A stretch of 64,000 nt of DNA from Tigriopus japonicus (lineage: Eukaryota; Arthropoda; Copepoda; Harpacticoida; Harpacticidae), in assembly GCA_010645155.1 (NCBI GenBank), contig JAAGOF010000109.1, positions 1,274,042 to 1,338,041 of the forward strand, given 5' to 3'. The notes beneath the pieces were generated by a model that was not told the origin of the DNA, searched no databases, and saw only the letters and a program-made list of their open reading frames with translations. Shown one piece after another: positions 40,242 through 49,717 of this stretch; within the stretch, counting starts at the first letter, position 1, and every line of letters starts with the position of its first letter. The translations under genes were made by a program, and so were the position numbers.

Positions 40242-40754
40242 AATTTTTTATGACAGTTTCAATGCTCAAAGAAGTTTTCTCTAATCAATGGGAATTTTCC
40301 GAAATGTAACTGACTTTGCTGCATCATTTTCTTGTGAATATTTCAACTAAAAAATAGGGTTGATATTTTACATTCTTCAATCAAATGTGTTTGCATTATG
40401 GCCTAATTTGGAAAAGTGTTTTTGATCCGTTGCATCAATAACATACATTTTTTTGGTTCTTTTATTATTTGTAATTGGTTATTTTTTAAGGGAATTGTAA
40501 AAAATATGCACTAAAGTTATAATTTAAGCAAAGAAAGGTTTTGAACAAGGAGACGAAACCATGAAATCATCTTTAGCCTTGGCTAAGTTTAATTTAAATA
40601 TTTTCACATGATTAAATATAACTGCCCATGTTTCATGTTCTTTTGATTGTCATTGCGCGATTGTTTTTTATGTAGCTCAAAAAATAATTTTATTCTCTGA
40701 ATTAGTTCGTCCTTTTCCCAAAGCTGGCAACTATTTTCATTTCATGGCACTTTT
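40242..40754. other. AT-rich upstream region of the zinc-finger gene
   Basis: No coding sequence recognised; probable promoter and 5' UTR. Confidence 0.4.
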
Positions 40755-43700
40755 ATGGCAACCTCATTCCGGAAAAAATCTGGCAACCATGTCATGAAAT
40801 CAAGATTGGCAAATTGCAACAATCCGTGTCATCCAAGTGGTTCATCTGGATCCTGGAATATTTGCCCATGTCTCCTTGGTAATCAATCCACTTCAATCAT
40901 GGAATCGAAGCAGGATGGAGGCGATTTGGACAAGATCACGCCTCTAAAACCTTCTCAACCTGAAAAGACGTTCCCATCTCTAATGAACAAGATCCACAAT
41001 CCTCTAGAAGACGTGTCCAAGATCCTTCCATCTGGTCAGGATCAAGGGAAGAAATCTGCGGAACCAGAAGACGAGGACCAGGTCCAGAACCAAGTCGTGG
41101 CTAATGTGATTGCCACTTTGGAACAAGAAGAAGAACAAGAAAATCAAAATGAGGAATCCAATTTACAGAACTCTGTTGAAGAGGTCAATGAGCAACCTTT
41201 GATATTAGATGTTGATCCAAGAGCCAATCTTGAACAGTTGGATAAAGATTTGGCAAAGGAACCGGTTTCAGAGCCTGATTTAGGTTGCCAATCAGGAAAA
41301 GAGAATCAAAATGATGATGCCATAGAAATTCAGGAAGTTATTGATCAGGAACCTAACGATATTCTTTCAACAAAATCAAAATTGGATACAGATAATGTAG
41401 AAGATATTGCCCAATTCATCAAAGATACCCAACCAGAGGTGAAGAAATCCCTGAAATCAAAGAAGAATCGATCCAAGTCGAAAAAAGTGGTGAAGCCTTT
41501 GTCGACTAACACGGATTTGCAAAAGAAACGTGGGACGCAAGTGAAACCAATTCAGAATTGGCGCAAAGTGATCAAACTCCCTCTTTCAAACCAAGAACGA
41601 CAAATTCATGAGCAGTTGTTCAAGAACCCTTTACCTACGTACATCCCATGTGTTCCAAAAGGAACATCACAAAGACTCATTGCCACTTTGAGTGCTAAAG
41701 ATGTGGAACAACTTTGTTGTCCGGGATGTAAAGATCGATTTCTGCTCCCTCATACTTTCTTTCAGCATGTTTACAGAAAGAGCATTGGTATCAGTTTCCA
41801 TTGCCAATTGTGTCACAAACAACTCTCTTTCAACAATCATTGCCACCTAAAAATGCACGTTTTGAGTCATTTAGAGAATGATGGAGTGTCTGTTGTGTCT
41901 TCTGAGGGTGTGAACATTGTGCCATTAAGCTCTAAAGAGCTTCAGGTTGGGTTCCTGGAGGAGCATTGCTCAGCAGAATTGGACCATGTCTATGAAGAGA
42001 CCTTCAAGAACGATCCTAAAATGGGCCAATGCTCAGAGTGTCGTCTTTCCATTGAGAAGAATCAGCTCCAAGCTCACTTTTTATTGGGGAATGTTAACTA
42101 CTTTAAAGAGTGCAGTGAATGTTCTCAGGTCTTGCCTAATCAGTGCTCACTTTCAGCTCATGAGCGTATCCATCGACGTGAGAAACCCTATACCTGTCCA
42201 GAATGTGGAACAGATTTCCAAACCTGGAACACCTTTCAACATCACGTGCAAAAGTCTTGCCTTCACGAGTATAAAGTGTGGACTTTTGAGTGCAAACTAT
42301 GCGTGCAAAAGGGTATTGGACCCTCAGAGGCCCTCGTGAAGGCCCAAAATCTCGTAGGTCACGTTATTGACCACCACGTCAAATTGTATTACAAGTGCAC
42401 CAGTTGCTCAAAAGCATTTGATTCCAAAGATGCCATTTACAAACACCGTGATGAGATGCATGGTGCCAGTACAAAACATCAAGCGGATTTTTCGATCCTT
42501 TACAAAGCCAATTTCTTGCGGAAAAACAACATTTTTATGTCCATTGACGCACTGGAACGGAAAATGGAAATCTTAAGTCGAGACTGGTTCAAGGATTTTG
42601 TGTTCCAATGTCCTTCTTGTCGAGACTTCTTTGAAGACGGTCCTGCTTTAGAAGAGCATAATGCTCAATGGTGTCAGATGCAACAGTTCAAAGAAAACGA
42701 AAACTGGTGTCGTTCCAGATTGTTCCCACCCCAAAAGGATGCCAAACTCACGGAGAAGAAGCTCAAATTGGAGGAATGCTGGAGAATCCTCAACGACATC
42801 TGTCCCAAAGGCTGTGCCCAATGCCATGAGACCCTGGTGACACTCAAAGGTCATCTTGGAACTCATTTAGATCTCGAAGGAGCCAATCTAGAACTAAACT
42901 CTCTCCCTCCACCTTCAATGTTGTCTCCAATCCTTGACCGAAGAGTGTCTTCTGTTCATTCTGATGCTGACGAGGAGCCTCCAGAGCCAAAACGCCGAAA
43001 GACGAGGTCGGCTGTGGCAAGTTTAGGATCATCTGGACCTACAAATTTGGGACAACCAAGCATTCCTCCACCTCCAACAATTGTTGAGCCTGAAAACCAT
43101 CCTGCCGAACCAATTCCTCCGTCTATTCCTCAAGTGAAAAGTGAAGTAGTTGAACCACCCAAACTCATAGAACCTGTGAAGGATAAGAAAAGTCCGACTT
43201 TTCTCTTGAAAAAGAAGATGAAGAACAAATTGTCCAAAAAAGTGGAAATCAAACCGTTTGTGGAGAGTTTAGGGTTAGATATGCCGTCATCCAGGAATTT
43301 ACTGGCCATTAATCGGCTCAACAAAAAAGCATTGGCGGTGGGCTCGTCGGTTTCGGACACGAGAAATAGTTCATCGTATGTGGGGAATCTCCATAAAACG
43401 CTAAAGTTCAAGTGCGCTCTCTGTGATTTCGATTCCGAGTTCGAGGACAGCTTTGTGTCTCATATTCGGATTCATCGGCCGTCCAACGTGGATGTAGGGG
43501 ATTATTTCCAATGCAAACAGTGTGGAATGTGTTTCGCCTCTGAACCAGCGTGGAGGAAGCATTTATTCCTTTTACATAGGATCAAACGACCAGACCCTGA
43601 GGATTACTGTGAGCCTCTGGAGTATGCCAACAACGTGCCGAGTGAACTAGTCCACGATGAATCTGGTCTGAAACCGAGACAGAACGTTTGCCAGGTGTGT

Positions 43701-43784
43701 TCCAGGGCTTTTGCCAGCCCCGTGGAACTTCGAAGACATTTTCGAAGCCACGGAATGGCTTTCCTACAGACCGGTGTTCAATAG
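40755..43784 (+). CDS. Multi-C2H2 zinc-finger protein, ZNF592/ZNF687/ZNF532-like
   Basis: An intronless protein of up to 1009 aa. The N-terminal 300 residues are acidic and low-complexity. About twelve C2H2-type fingers follow: a block from residue 317 (CCPGCKDRF, FHCQLCHKQL, CSECSQVL, YTCPECGTDF, YKCTSCSKAF) to about 575, two degenerate ones to about 710, then a linker with a basic PKRRKTR nuclear-localisation-like motif, and three C-terminal fingers (FKCALC, FQCKQC, NVCQVC) from about 885. The irregular spacing and the IHRREKPYTCPECG and SCLHEYKVW segments recall the ZNF592/687/532 family, which works with ZMYND8 in chromatin regulation. An ATG at 40899 (MESKQDGGD) starts a more typical acidic N-terminus and may be the true start; the 48 residues before it are Cys/Asn-rich and atypical. 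Its AATAAA at 43885 lies past the 3' end of the convergent neighbour's signal. Confidence 0.8.
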   Translation: MATSFRKKSGNHVMKSRLANCNNPCHPSGSSGSWNICPCLLGNQSTSIMESKQDGGDLDKITPLKPSQPEKTFPSLMNKIHNPLEDVSKILPSGQDQGKKSAEPEDEDQVQNQVVANVIATLEQEEEQENQNEESNLQNSVEEVNEQPLILDVDPRANLEQLDKDLAKEPVSEPDLGCQSGKENQNDDAIEIQEVIDQEPNDILSTKSKLDTDNVEDIAQFIKDTQPEVKKSLKSKKNRSKSKKVVKPLSTNTDLQKKRGTQVKPIQNWRKVIKLPLSNQERQIHEQLFKNPLPTYIPCVPKGTSQRLIATLSAKDVEQLCCPGCKDRFLLPHTFFQHVYRKSIGISFHCQLCHKQLSFNNHCHLKMHVLSHLENDGVSVVSSEGVNIVPLSSKELQVGFLEEHCSAELDHVYEETFKNDPKMGQCSECRLSIEKNQLQAHFLLGNVNYFKECSECSQVLPNQCSLSAHERIHRREKPYTCPECGTDFQTWNTFQHHVQKSCLHEYKVWTFECKLCVQKGIGPSEALVKAQNLVGHVIDHHVKLYYKCTSCSKAFDSKDAIYKHRDEMHGASTKHQADFSILYKANFLRKNNIFMSIDALERKMEILSRDWFKDFVFQCPSCRDFFEDGPALEEHNAQWCQMQQFKENENWCRSRLFPPQKDAKLTEKKLKLEECWRILNDICPKGCAQCHETLVTLKGHLGTHLDLEGANLELNSLPPPSMLSPILDRRVSSVHSDADEEPPEPKRRKTRSAVASLGSSGPTNLGQPSIPPPPTIVEPENHPAEPIPPSIPQVKSEVVEPPKLIEPVKDKKSPTFLLKKKMKNKLSKKVEIKPFVESLGLDMPSSRNLLAINRLNKKALAVGSSVSDTRNSSSYVGNLHKTLKFKCALCDFDSEFEDSFVSHIRIHRPSNVDVGDYFQCKQCGMCFASEPAWRKHLFLLHRIKRPDPEDYCEPLEYANNVPSELVHDESGLKPRQNVCQVCSRAFASPVELRRHFRSHGMAFLQTGVQ

Positions 43785-43849
43785 TTCAAAGGCGTTGTTG
43801 GTTTGAAACAAAGCCACAACACAGCAGTAAATTTTATCTTGTGTTAGTC

Positions 43850-43855
43850 TTTATT
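43850..43855 (-). terminator. Polyadenylation signal of the GCP3 gene
   Basis: TTTATT on the plus strand reads AATAAA on the minus strand, 50 bp past the GCP3 stop. Confidence 0.45.
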
Positions 43856-43884
43856 CATGGACCTTTTTTCATTTCCTACGTGAA

Positions 43885-43890
43885 AATAAA
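43885..43890 (+). terminator. Polyadenylation signal of the zinc-finger gene
   Basis: AATAAA 100 bp past the stop. It lies 15 bp before the stop codon of the convergent GCP3 gene, so the two 3' UTRs must overlap. Confidence 0.5.
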
Positions 43891-43905
43891 TGGTGTCAAT
43901 AATAA

Positions 43906-46569
43906 TTAAATTTCAAACGACCCAGTCAGGAGGAGACTGCTTTCTCGCATGTGTTGGAATGTGAGAGGTGTCCCTAATCTAGCATCGGCTCGTTTATAAT
44001 GTTGGTTAAAGTCCAATCGGAAGCTCAAGAACTGCAGAGCCTGATTTTGACTGCAGGTCAACTGTAGTAGGAAAGTTCGAACCATATCCTGATAGGACTG
44101 GCTGACGATCTTGAGTTGGGATTTGAGGTGTGGCAATGTCACCTTGACGAACTCCCTTTTCCGCGATTTTTGCATTTGCTCGTCTGCACTCGTCAAGCCA
44201 TACTGACCTGCTCGCTCGTTTCGACGCAAAGTAGCCTCATCGGCACGACGAGATTCGGCTTCCGCAATGGCCGCTGTTTGCATTTTATTCTGAATGGATT
44301 GGAACTCGAGGATTCGGTCATAGATGGCTCGGAGTTGGGTAAGCAACTCATTGGACTCTTCGTCCAAAAGAGCTTGTCTTAGAAGAGTTTGGAGAAATTC
44401 TTCGTGAGCTTCGATGACCTCGTCCAGGCTCTCGGCTTTCTTGAGTTGTTTGATTAAAATGTCCCAAGAACACTCCATGACCTCGAAGGTGATGTAATAG
44501 GCCAGCTGATGTATGAAATGGATCATCTCTGAGCAGAGAAGATTGGCTATGTGGAGTAAGGGTCGTAATTCGGGCACGGTCTTCGTCATCTTAGCCAGAA
44601 CGGTTTGATCCCGCCAAACACAAGATAGGAGCCACTCGATTCGCTTGGCACGCCAAAGAGCATTGAATAACATAAGGTATTGATTCATGACCTTCGGCCC
44701 GAATACTGTACCAATGGGACCAACCACTTTATAGTCCAAAGAGAAGACGTCCCAACCAATGTCACCGGGTTGAGTATCGAGGAGTCGGACATCCAATCGC
44801 TCCAGGATCTCCGGGTCTTCGAACTGGGCGTTCGTGGATCGAATCGCCGTCTCTAGGATTCCGGCTAAGGTGTGAGGGAATAGGGTCGATGCGGATTGGC
44901 AGAGCTCTTCTTCCAAGAGTTCCAAAAGATAACGAATGATGTCTCCTTGGCCCAAGAGGAGATACTTCCGCATTGCGGACATGTGATCAAGCAATTTATA
45001 ACGCGTAAAAAGAACACTCAACACATGGGACGATGTATCACGGTAAGCTCTTTGAATGGTGGAATGAAGTAGGCTATCACTTTGAGCACTCGCAAATATA
45101 CTCTCTGGTGACGTTGCGTTCAAATTTTCCTTGACAATGTCCCTTCCAGAAATGGGCGTGGTGTCTTTGCACACTTCATGTAGATAATTGATGTTCTTGC
45201 CCGTGGCCAGGATCTTTTTCACCCATGCCAGACTCAAAAACTTGGGTATCATCGAGTGGCGAATGCTGTATTTTTCGTGCCAAAGGAGATCCCCGTGAAT
45301 CTTAGAATCCGAAGCAATGAAGAACTCGTTGAAAGGATCTTCCAGAGTTCCATCGGAAATCCAACGCAACACCATCAAGTACATTGGCTTACAAACCGTG
45401 CACAAGAGGGCATGTACTGTTTCCGAACTCGGAGTATCCCCGTGATGTAAGTAAGAGTAAATGGTTGAGATCAGGGCACCTCCTCGCAGTCCTTGGCACG
45501 TTTGCACAATGGAGACCAGCAGTTTCATTCGGTTCATGGGCTCTAGTGTCCACACCAAGAGATGTTGAAGGCTCAACGTCGACACGGAATCCTGGAGTTG
45601 GCCTTCCAAAGTGGACAAGAGTCGATAGAATTCAGCTAGCTCGTTCTTGAGAGCCGTGACGAAACTCTGAGCCGTAAGACCGATATCTCGTTCTTCGGCC
45701 ATTCGTTCGCAAAACTCATTCACCTGACTGAAAAGCCAGCCTAATTCGGCCAATCTCAGCGAGATCTGAACCACCGAGGGTGAGAAATTTTGTCGATACA
45801 CCTCGGACAAATTGAAACGACCCGATTGATGGTTCACTTTCAACATTGTGCCTTCAATCCCTTGGAATGAATAGATCAACTCGCGAAGCAGGGCCTTTTC
45901 CGAGCCCTTGACCTCTTTTTTGGGCGGAGATTGCGAATTCTTAGCCTGAATCAGATGCTGAATCGGTGATTTGGGCTTTGGCGGCAACGGCGGATGATAA
46001 CCCGGTCCTAAATGGGACCGAATCTCATGAATTGAGGACAAATACGACGAAGGTGTCTCACCATTGGCCAAAATTGACAACCCACTCTCGCCATTAGCCG
46101 GATAATGAGGCGTGGACTGTTGGATTCCGCCCAATTTCGAATGGAAAGGAGCCACTTTTCGATGTTTGTCCGCCCCCGGCTTCTCACTTAAATGATAAAA
46201 GAGTTGCAAAATCCCCGCCCGATTCTGAAGGACCGACAATTTTTGTAATCGGACGTATAAATCCTTGAATTTAGCCACATCTTGGGCTCGATCTTCGCGA
46301 ATCTGAAAAGGGAACCAACCATTAATCACATTATTTCGCAAACAAATCAATTTGAAGAACCCCACCAATTTCTTTTGCAAGTTTTCCACAATGGCCAATT
46401 CGGATTGAACATGATTGGAACTAGAGGCCGATGAAGAGAGCAAGGCCAAGGCCGATTGATAATGGGAAGACACCAATTCTTCCTCACAGCCGAATTTAGG
46501 CCCCAAAAGACGCACAATCAAGGCGTGAACCCCTTGGGCAGGCGGATTAGACGCGGGCATAGACATCAT
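43906..46569 (-). CDS. TUBGCP3: Gamma-tubulin complex component 3
   Basis: GCP3 (Spc98 family) is part of the gamma-tubulin small complex and ring complex that nucleates microtubules at centrosomes and spindles. The gene is intronless and encodes 887 aa, close to the 907 aa of human GCP3. Residues from about 220 (LLRELIYSFQGIEGTMLKVN) to 540 form the N-terminal GRIP1 region, with LRLAELGWLF, WISDGTLEDP and EFFIASD. The C-terminal GRIP2 gamma-tubulin-binding half contains LDHMSAMRKYLLLGQGD, TNAQFEDPEILERLDVRLL, GDIGWDVFSLDYKV, LWRAKRIEWLL and, near the end, LQFLSFRLDFNQHYKR. These match vertebrate GCP3 closely and in order. The first in-frame ATG is at 46569 (MMSMPASNPP); the frame is open nine codons further without an ATG. 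It is convergent with the zinc-finger gene, 121 bp between stops. Confidence 0.96.
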   Translation of the reverse strand: MMSMPASNPPAQGVHALIVRLLGPKFGCEEELVSSHYQSALALLSSSASSSNHVQSELAIVENLQKKLVGFFKLICLRNNVINGWFPFQIREDRAQDVAKFKDLYVRLQKLSVLQNRAGILQLFYHLSEKPGADKHRKVAPFHSKLGGIQQSTPHYPANGESGLSILANGETPSSYLSSIHEIRSHLGPGYHPPLPPKPKSPIQHLIQAKNSQSPPKKEVKGSEKALLRELIYSFQGIEGTMLKVNHQSGRFNLSEVYRQNFSPSVVQISLRLAELGWLFSQVNEFCERMAEERDIGLTAQSFVTALKNELAEFYRLLSTLEGQLQDSVSTLSLQHLLVWTLEPMNRMKLLVSIVQTCQGLRGGALISTIYSYLHHGDTPSSETVHALLCTVCKPMYLMVLRWISDGTLEDPFNEFFIASDSKIHGDLLWHEKYSIRHSMIPKFLSLAWVKKILATGKNINYLHEVCKDTTPISGRDIVKENLNATSPESIFASAQSDSLLHSTIQRAYRDTSSHVLSVLFTRYKLLDHMSAMRKYLLLGQGDIIRYLLELLEEELCQSASTLFPHTLAGILETAIRSTNAQFEDPEILERLDVRLLDTQPGDIGWDVFSLDYKVVGPIGTVFGPKVMNQYLMLFNALWRAKRIEWLLSCVWRDQTVLAKMTKTVPELRPLLHIANLLCSEMIHFIHQLAYYITFEVMECSWDILIKQLKKAESLDEVIEAHEEFLQTLLRQALLDEESNELLTQLRAIYDRILEFQSIQNKMQTAAIAEAESRRADEATLRRNERAGQYGLTSADEQMQKSRKREFVKVTLPHLKSQLKIVSQSYQDMVRTFLLQLTCSQNQALQFLSFRLDFNQHYKRADARLGTPLTFQHMRESSLLLTGSFEI

Positions 46570-48527
46570 CGAGAAGGAAGACCATGGAGGATTCAAGGAA
46601 TACTAGAATTCAAGGGATCTCCGCGGAATATGACCGCTCAAACCATCTTGCCTACTCATAAACACAACCTAGGAAACTGAGCAAATGGGTGACTGGATGA
46701 AACTAAGGAGATTGGGGGGTGATTTGGGGGGTCTCTAAGGCGATCAGATGGGGATGAATAGGGCCAAGTTAGGTGAGATTGGAACTGGAGGATTTTTTTG
46801 AAAATTAAGATTAGTGAGGCTGAGAGTTCGGGTTTGACCAAGTTTTCCAATATAAACACTGATGAATTAAAAGAAAAATAGTTAAGTCAAAGTGATAACC
46901 AGATGGATATTAAGAGACACTCAGCATCTCGTGTTCCGGGTTTGAGGCCCTGCAGTGTGGATTGTAAAATAGGCAACAAACCATTGATGTTAACCGGTTA
47001 AGGCAGCGTTTTATGACAATAATACTAGGTTGAGAAAAACCTTGACTAATTGTCGTGATTTAAAATAACAAAGTCATTGGTATACAAAAATATTTTTTAA
47101 GAATTGAAATGTAAGATCATGCCAGCTCAAATGGCTCTTGTTTGGCTTTCATTCATTTTCACAATGTTTGATTTGAATTCTTCATCGTCACCTTTGACTT
47201 TGATAACAAAGCCCGAACGGCCCATTTCGTTCTTGAAGGCGGGAAAACATAGTTATGAAGTGCGTTTAAAGTTAAAGCAACACTCGTTAAGGCAATGGAA
47301 TTTGACAAAGCATTTCATTTTCAAATAATAATTACACACTTATTTTACATTCGAAGGCAAATCTAGTTATTGAGTCGCAAATTGGATAATTTCTCCCCAT
47401 ACGGAGGGATGACGTCATCGGGATCTAGAATTGCAGTTCAGGCTTGCCAGAATGTCACATTTATCTGCCAAATTTTTCAACTACCCGTGATACCAAACCG
47501 AACGAAATCCATAATTATTCTCATTCTCATCATGCCCAAAAAGGATCGGATTTTCATCAAACGAATCTAATGTTCTAAGAAATTTACAAATAATACTGTA
47601 TTTTGGCTCCCGTAAGCTCAACAATGCATCACTGTCTAAACTTCCTTCTTTCTCTCTCGCTCTCTCTCTCTCTCTCCCATGTATTTCATGAAGGAGTCAT
47701 ATGCTCGTGGTAAAGGCCAGGCTTAGAGAACAGAGAAGCAGGGCCAAGCTTTGATTGGCCTTAGCTACATTATTTCCACAGTCCTTCACAAAACACAACG
47801 CAATTGTGCCATTTTAAAAGAAAAACACATTCACTTGTAAGCGATTGTGATTTGGATTGCTTTTGATTGCCAATTTTGCTGACGACATTTGAGCTGTTGA
47901 GTCATACTTGAGACAAAATTATGGCTTTGGCCGCTCCTTTCCTGTTATCAATTCCTGTTATCAAAATCACTACGATTTTTGTGCTCCTTCCATTTTCTGA
48001 CGAGTGACATTTATTTTCCTTTTGGTCTTGACTGGCGGTGAATATTATTAATCTTGTTTTAAAAATTCTTTTCACCAAAAACAACTAATAATTGTAAAAC
48101 CCAAGCTTTTTTATTGGAGTTACGTTGGTGATGCACCTAAAGGGTTCTTAACTAACAACGAAACAGCTGACTACTTTTTTTGTGTTTAATTCACACTAAA
48201 AATTTGTGTTACCCATGTATTTGAAGATTTAATGAAGGAAAGCGCATTTTTCCAAGCATCGGAGGTTTTAAGAAGGAAAACATTGTCGATTTTGCTCTCA
48301 ACCTCCATTTTTAAGATGCATGTTTATCCATGAATTCCTCCACACCCAAAGACTGATACTAATATTTGATATAGTAAAAATGTAATGATATAATCTGGGT
48401 TACCAACTAGCTCAAGATCGATTGCCCGGTCAAGTTACCTCAAAAATCCTTCAGAAAGAAGCCTTATTGATGTATTGACTAATCCTCTCTCTTTATCTAG
48501 AGATCCGATCTTGAACAGTGACTAACA
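46570..48527. other. Intergenic stretch
   Basis: This divergent interval should hold promoters for GCP3 (minus) and phosphatidylinositol synthase (plus). It includes a CT-rich simple repeat near 47651. A 74-codon ORF at 47104-47328 has a hydrophobic start but no recognisable family or splice support. Confidence 0.4.
47651..47677. repeat. (CT)n simple repeat
   Basis: Nearly pure CT dinucleotide run. Confidence 0.8.
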
Positions 48528-49414
48528 ATGAGTGATTCGTCCAAGATGACTTCTTCCTCGTCTGAGGATTCCAAACCAGAACGGGAGAACATCTTCATGT
48601 TCGTCCCCAATTTGATCGGCTATGGCCGTGTCATCTTGGCCATTATTTCTTTCTGGTTCATGCCCACCAACTATGTCATTTCCGCTTGGTAAGCTCCATC
48701 CTATCCGAGACTATGTATAGGACTGTTATTATTTTAATATTTCTTCATAGGTGTTACATTCTATCGGGGTTATTGGACGCTTTTGACGGTCATGCGGCTC
48801 GCATGCTCAATCAAAGCACCAAATTTGGCGCCATGTTGGACATGCTCACGGATCGATGTGCCACAATGGCTTTGTTGGCTACCCTTTGCACTTTTTATCC
48901 GGCTTGGACCTTTGTTTTCCAATTGTCCATGGTTATTGATGTTAGCTGCCATTGGATTCATTTGCACACGAGTCTTCTCCAGGTGAGTTGAAAATTTCCA
49001 TAATGATATTAATAGTACTTGAGAACTTGAGTTATTAAATCCACAGGGAGCAACGAGCCATAAGTTTGTAAGCGCGGATGGCAATCCGATTATGCACATT
49101 TATTACACGTCCAAACCGGTTTTGTTCGGAATGTGTGCGGGCAATGAGATCTTCTACGCATCCTTGTATCTTCTGCATTTCACCAATGGACCGTTCTACT
49201 TGTTTTACATCACGGCTGTGGCGTGTTTCCCCATTGCCGTGGCTAAATCGGGCATTGCTTTACTTCAAGTAAGTTTTGATGGCACTTTTTTTACCTATTT
49301 TTAAAGTGGATTAACTTGATGATTCGTTCATTTTAGGGCTATTTGGCCTGTTTAAATTTGGGTGGCGTGGACGTGGAAGAACGGAAAAAGTTGGCCGATG
49401 CCAAGTCCTCCTAA
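48528..49414 (+). CDS. CDIPT: Phosphatidylinositol synthase (CDP-diacylglycerol-inositol 3-phosphatidyltransferase)
   Basis: This ER membrane enzyme joins CDP-diacylglycerol and myo-inositol to make phosphatidylinositol. Exons are 48528-48688, 48751-48982, 49047-49268 and 49337-49414, with introns of 62-68 bp and consistent phase, giving 230 aa. The start is MSDSSKMTSS, then FVPNLIGYGRV begins the first membrane segment. The CDP-alcohol phosphotransferase motif D-G-x2-A-R-x8-G-x3-D-x3-D is complete at about residues 66-88 (DGHAAR, then KFGAMLDMLTDR). Further hydrophobic segments follow, and the C-terminus is short and charged (VEERKKLADAKSS). Length and order match animal PI synthases. An AATAAA follows at 49604. 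The next gene starts about 300 bp downstream on the same strand. Confidence 0.96.
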
Positions 49415-49603
49415 ACGGAATCAGGATGATTGATCCAAAGAAAATTATTCCCCAAAACACGAGATCATGTGTATTTCATGCAACAAAGCTCCTATAGAAT
49501 TGTACAAATGAAGCTATAAGTTAAATCTCTCTTCGGTTTTGTTTTATCTTGATGTCCTAGCCGATGAAAAAATCCATATGCAATCTGTTTTTGCTAGCGC
49601 GTC

Positions 49604-49609
49604 AATAAA
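49604..49609 (+). terminator. Polyadenylation signal of the PI synthase gene
   Basis: AATAAA 190 bp past the stop and 109 bp before the next ATG. Confidence 0.5.
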
Positions 49610-49717
49610 CGTTATTTAGAAAGTCTGGTCGTGCTTTCTGACATCTGACCCAGGTTTATATCTCCATGTCTCATTTTGAACGAATGAGTGATGACTTCGA
49701 AGTGTGATGGAGAAAAA

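Noticed and set aside
40004..40309. 101-codon ORF
   Set aside because: It is read through the inverted-repeat element and is not a gene.
47104..47328. 74-codon ORF with a hydrophobic start
   Set aside because: Too short and without family, polyadenylation signal or partner exons.
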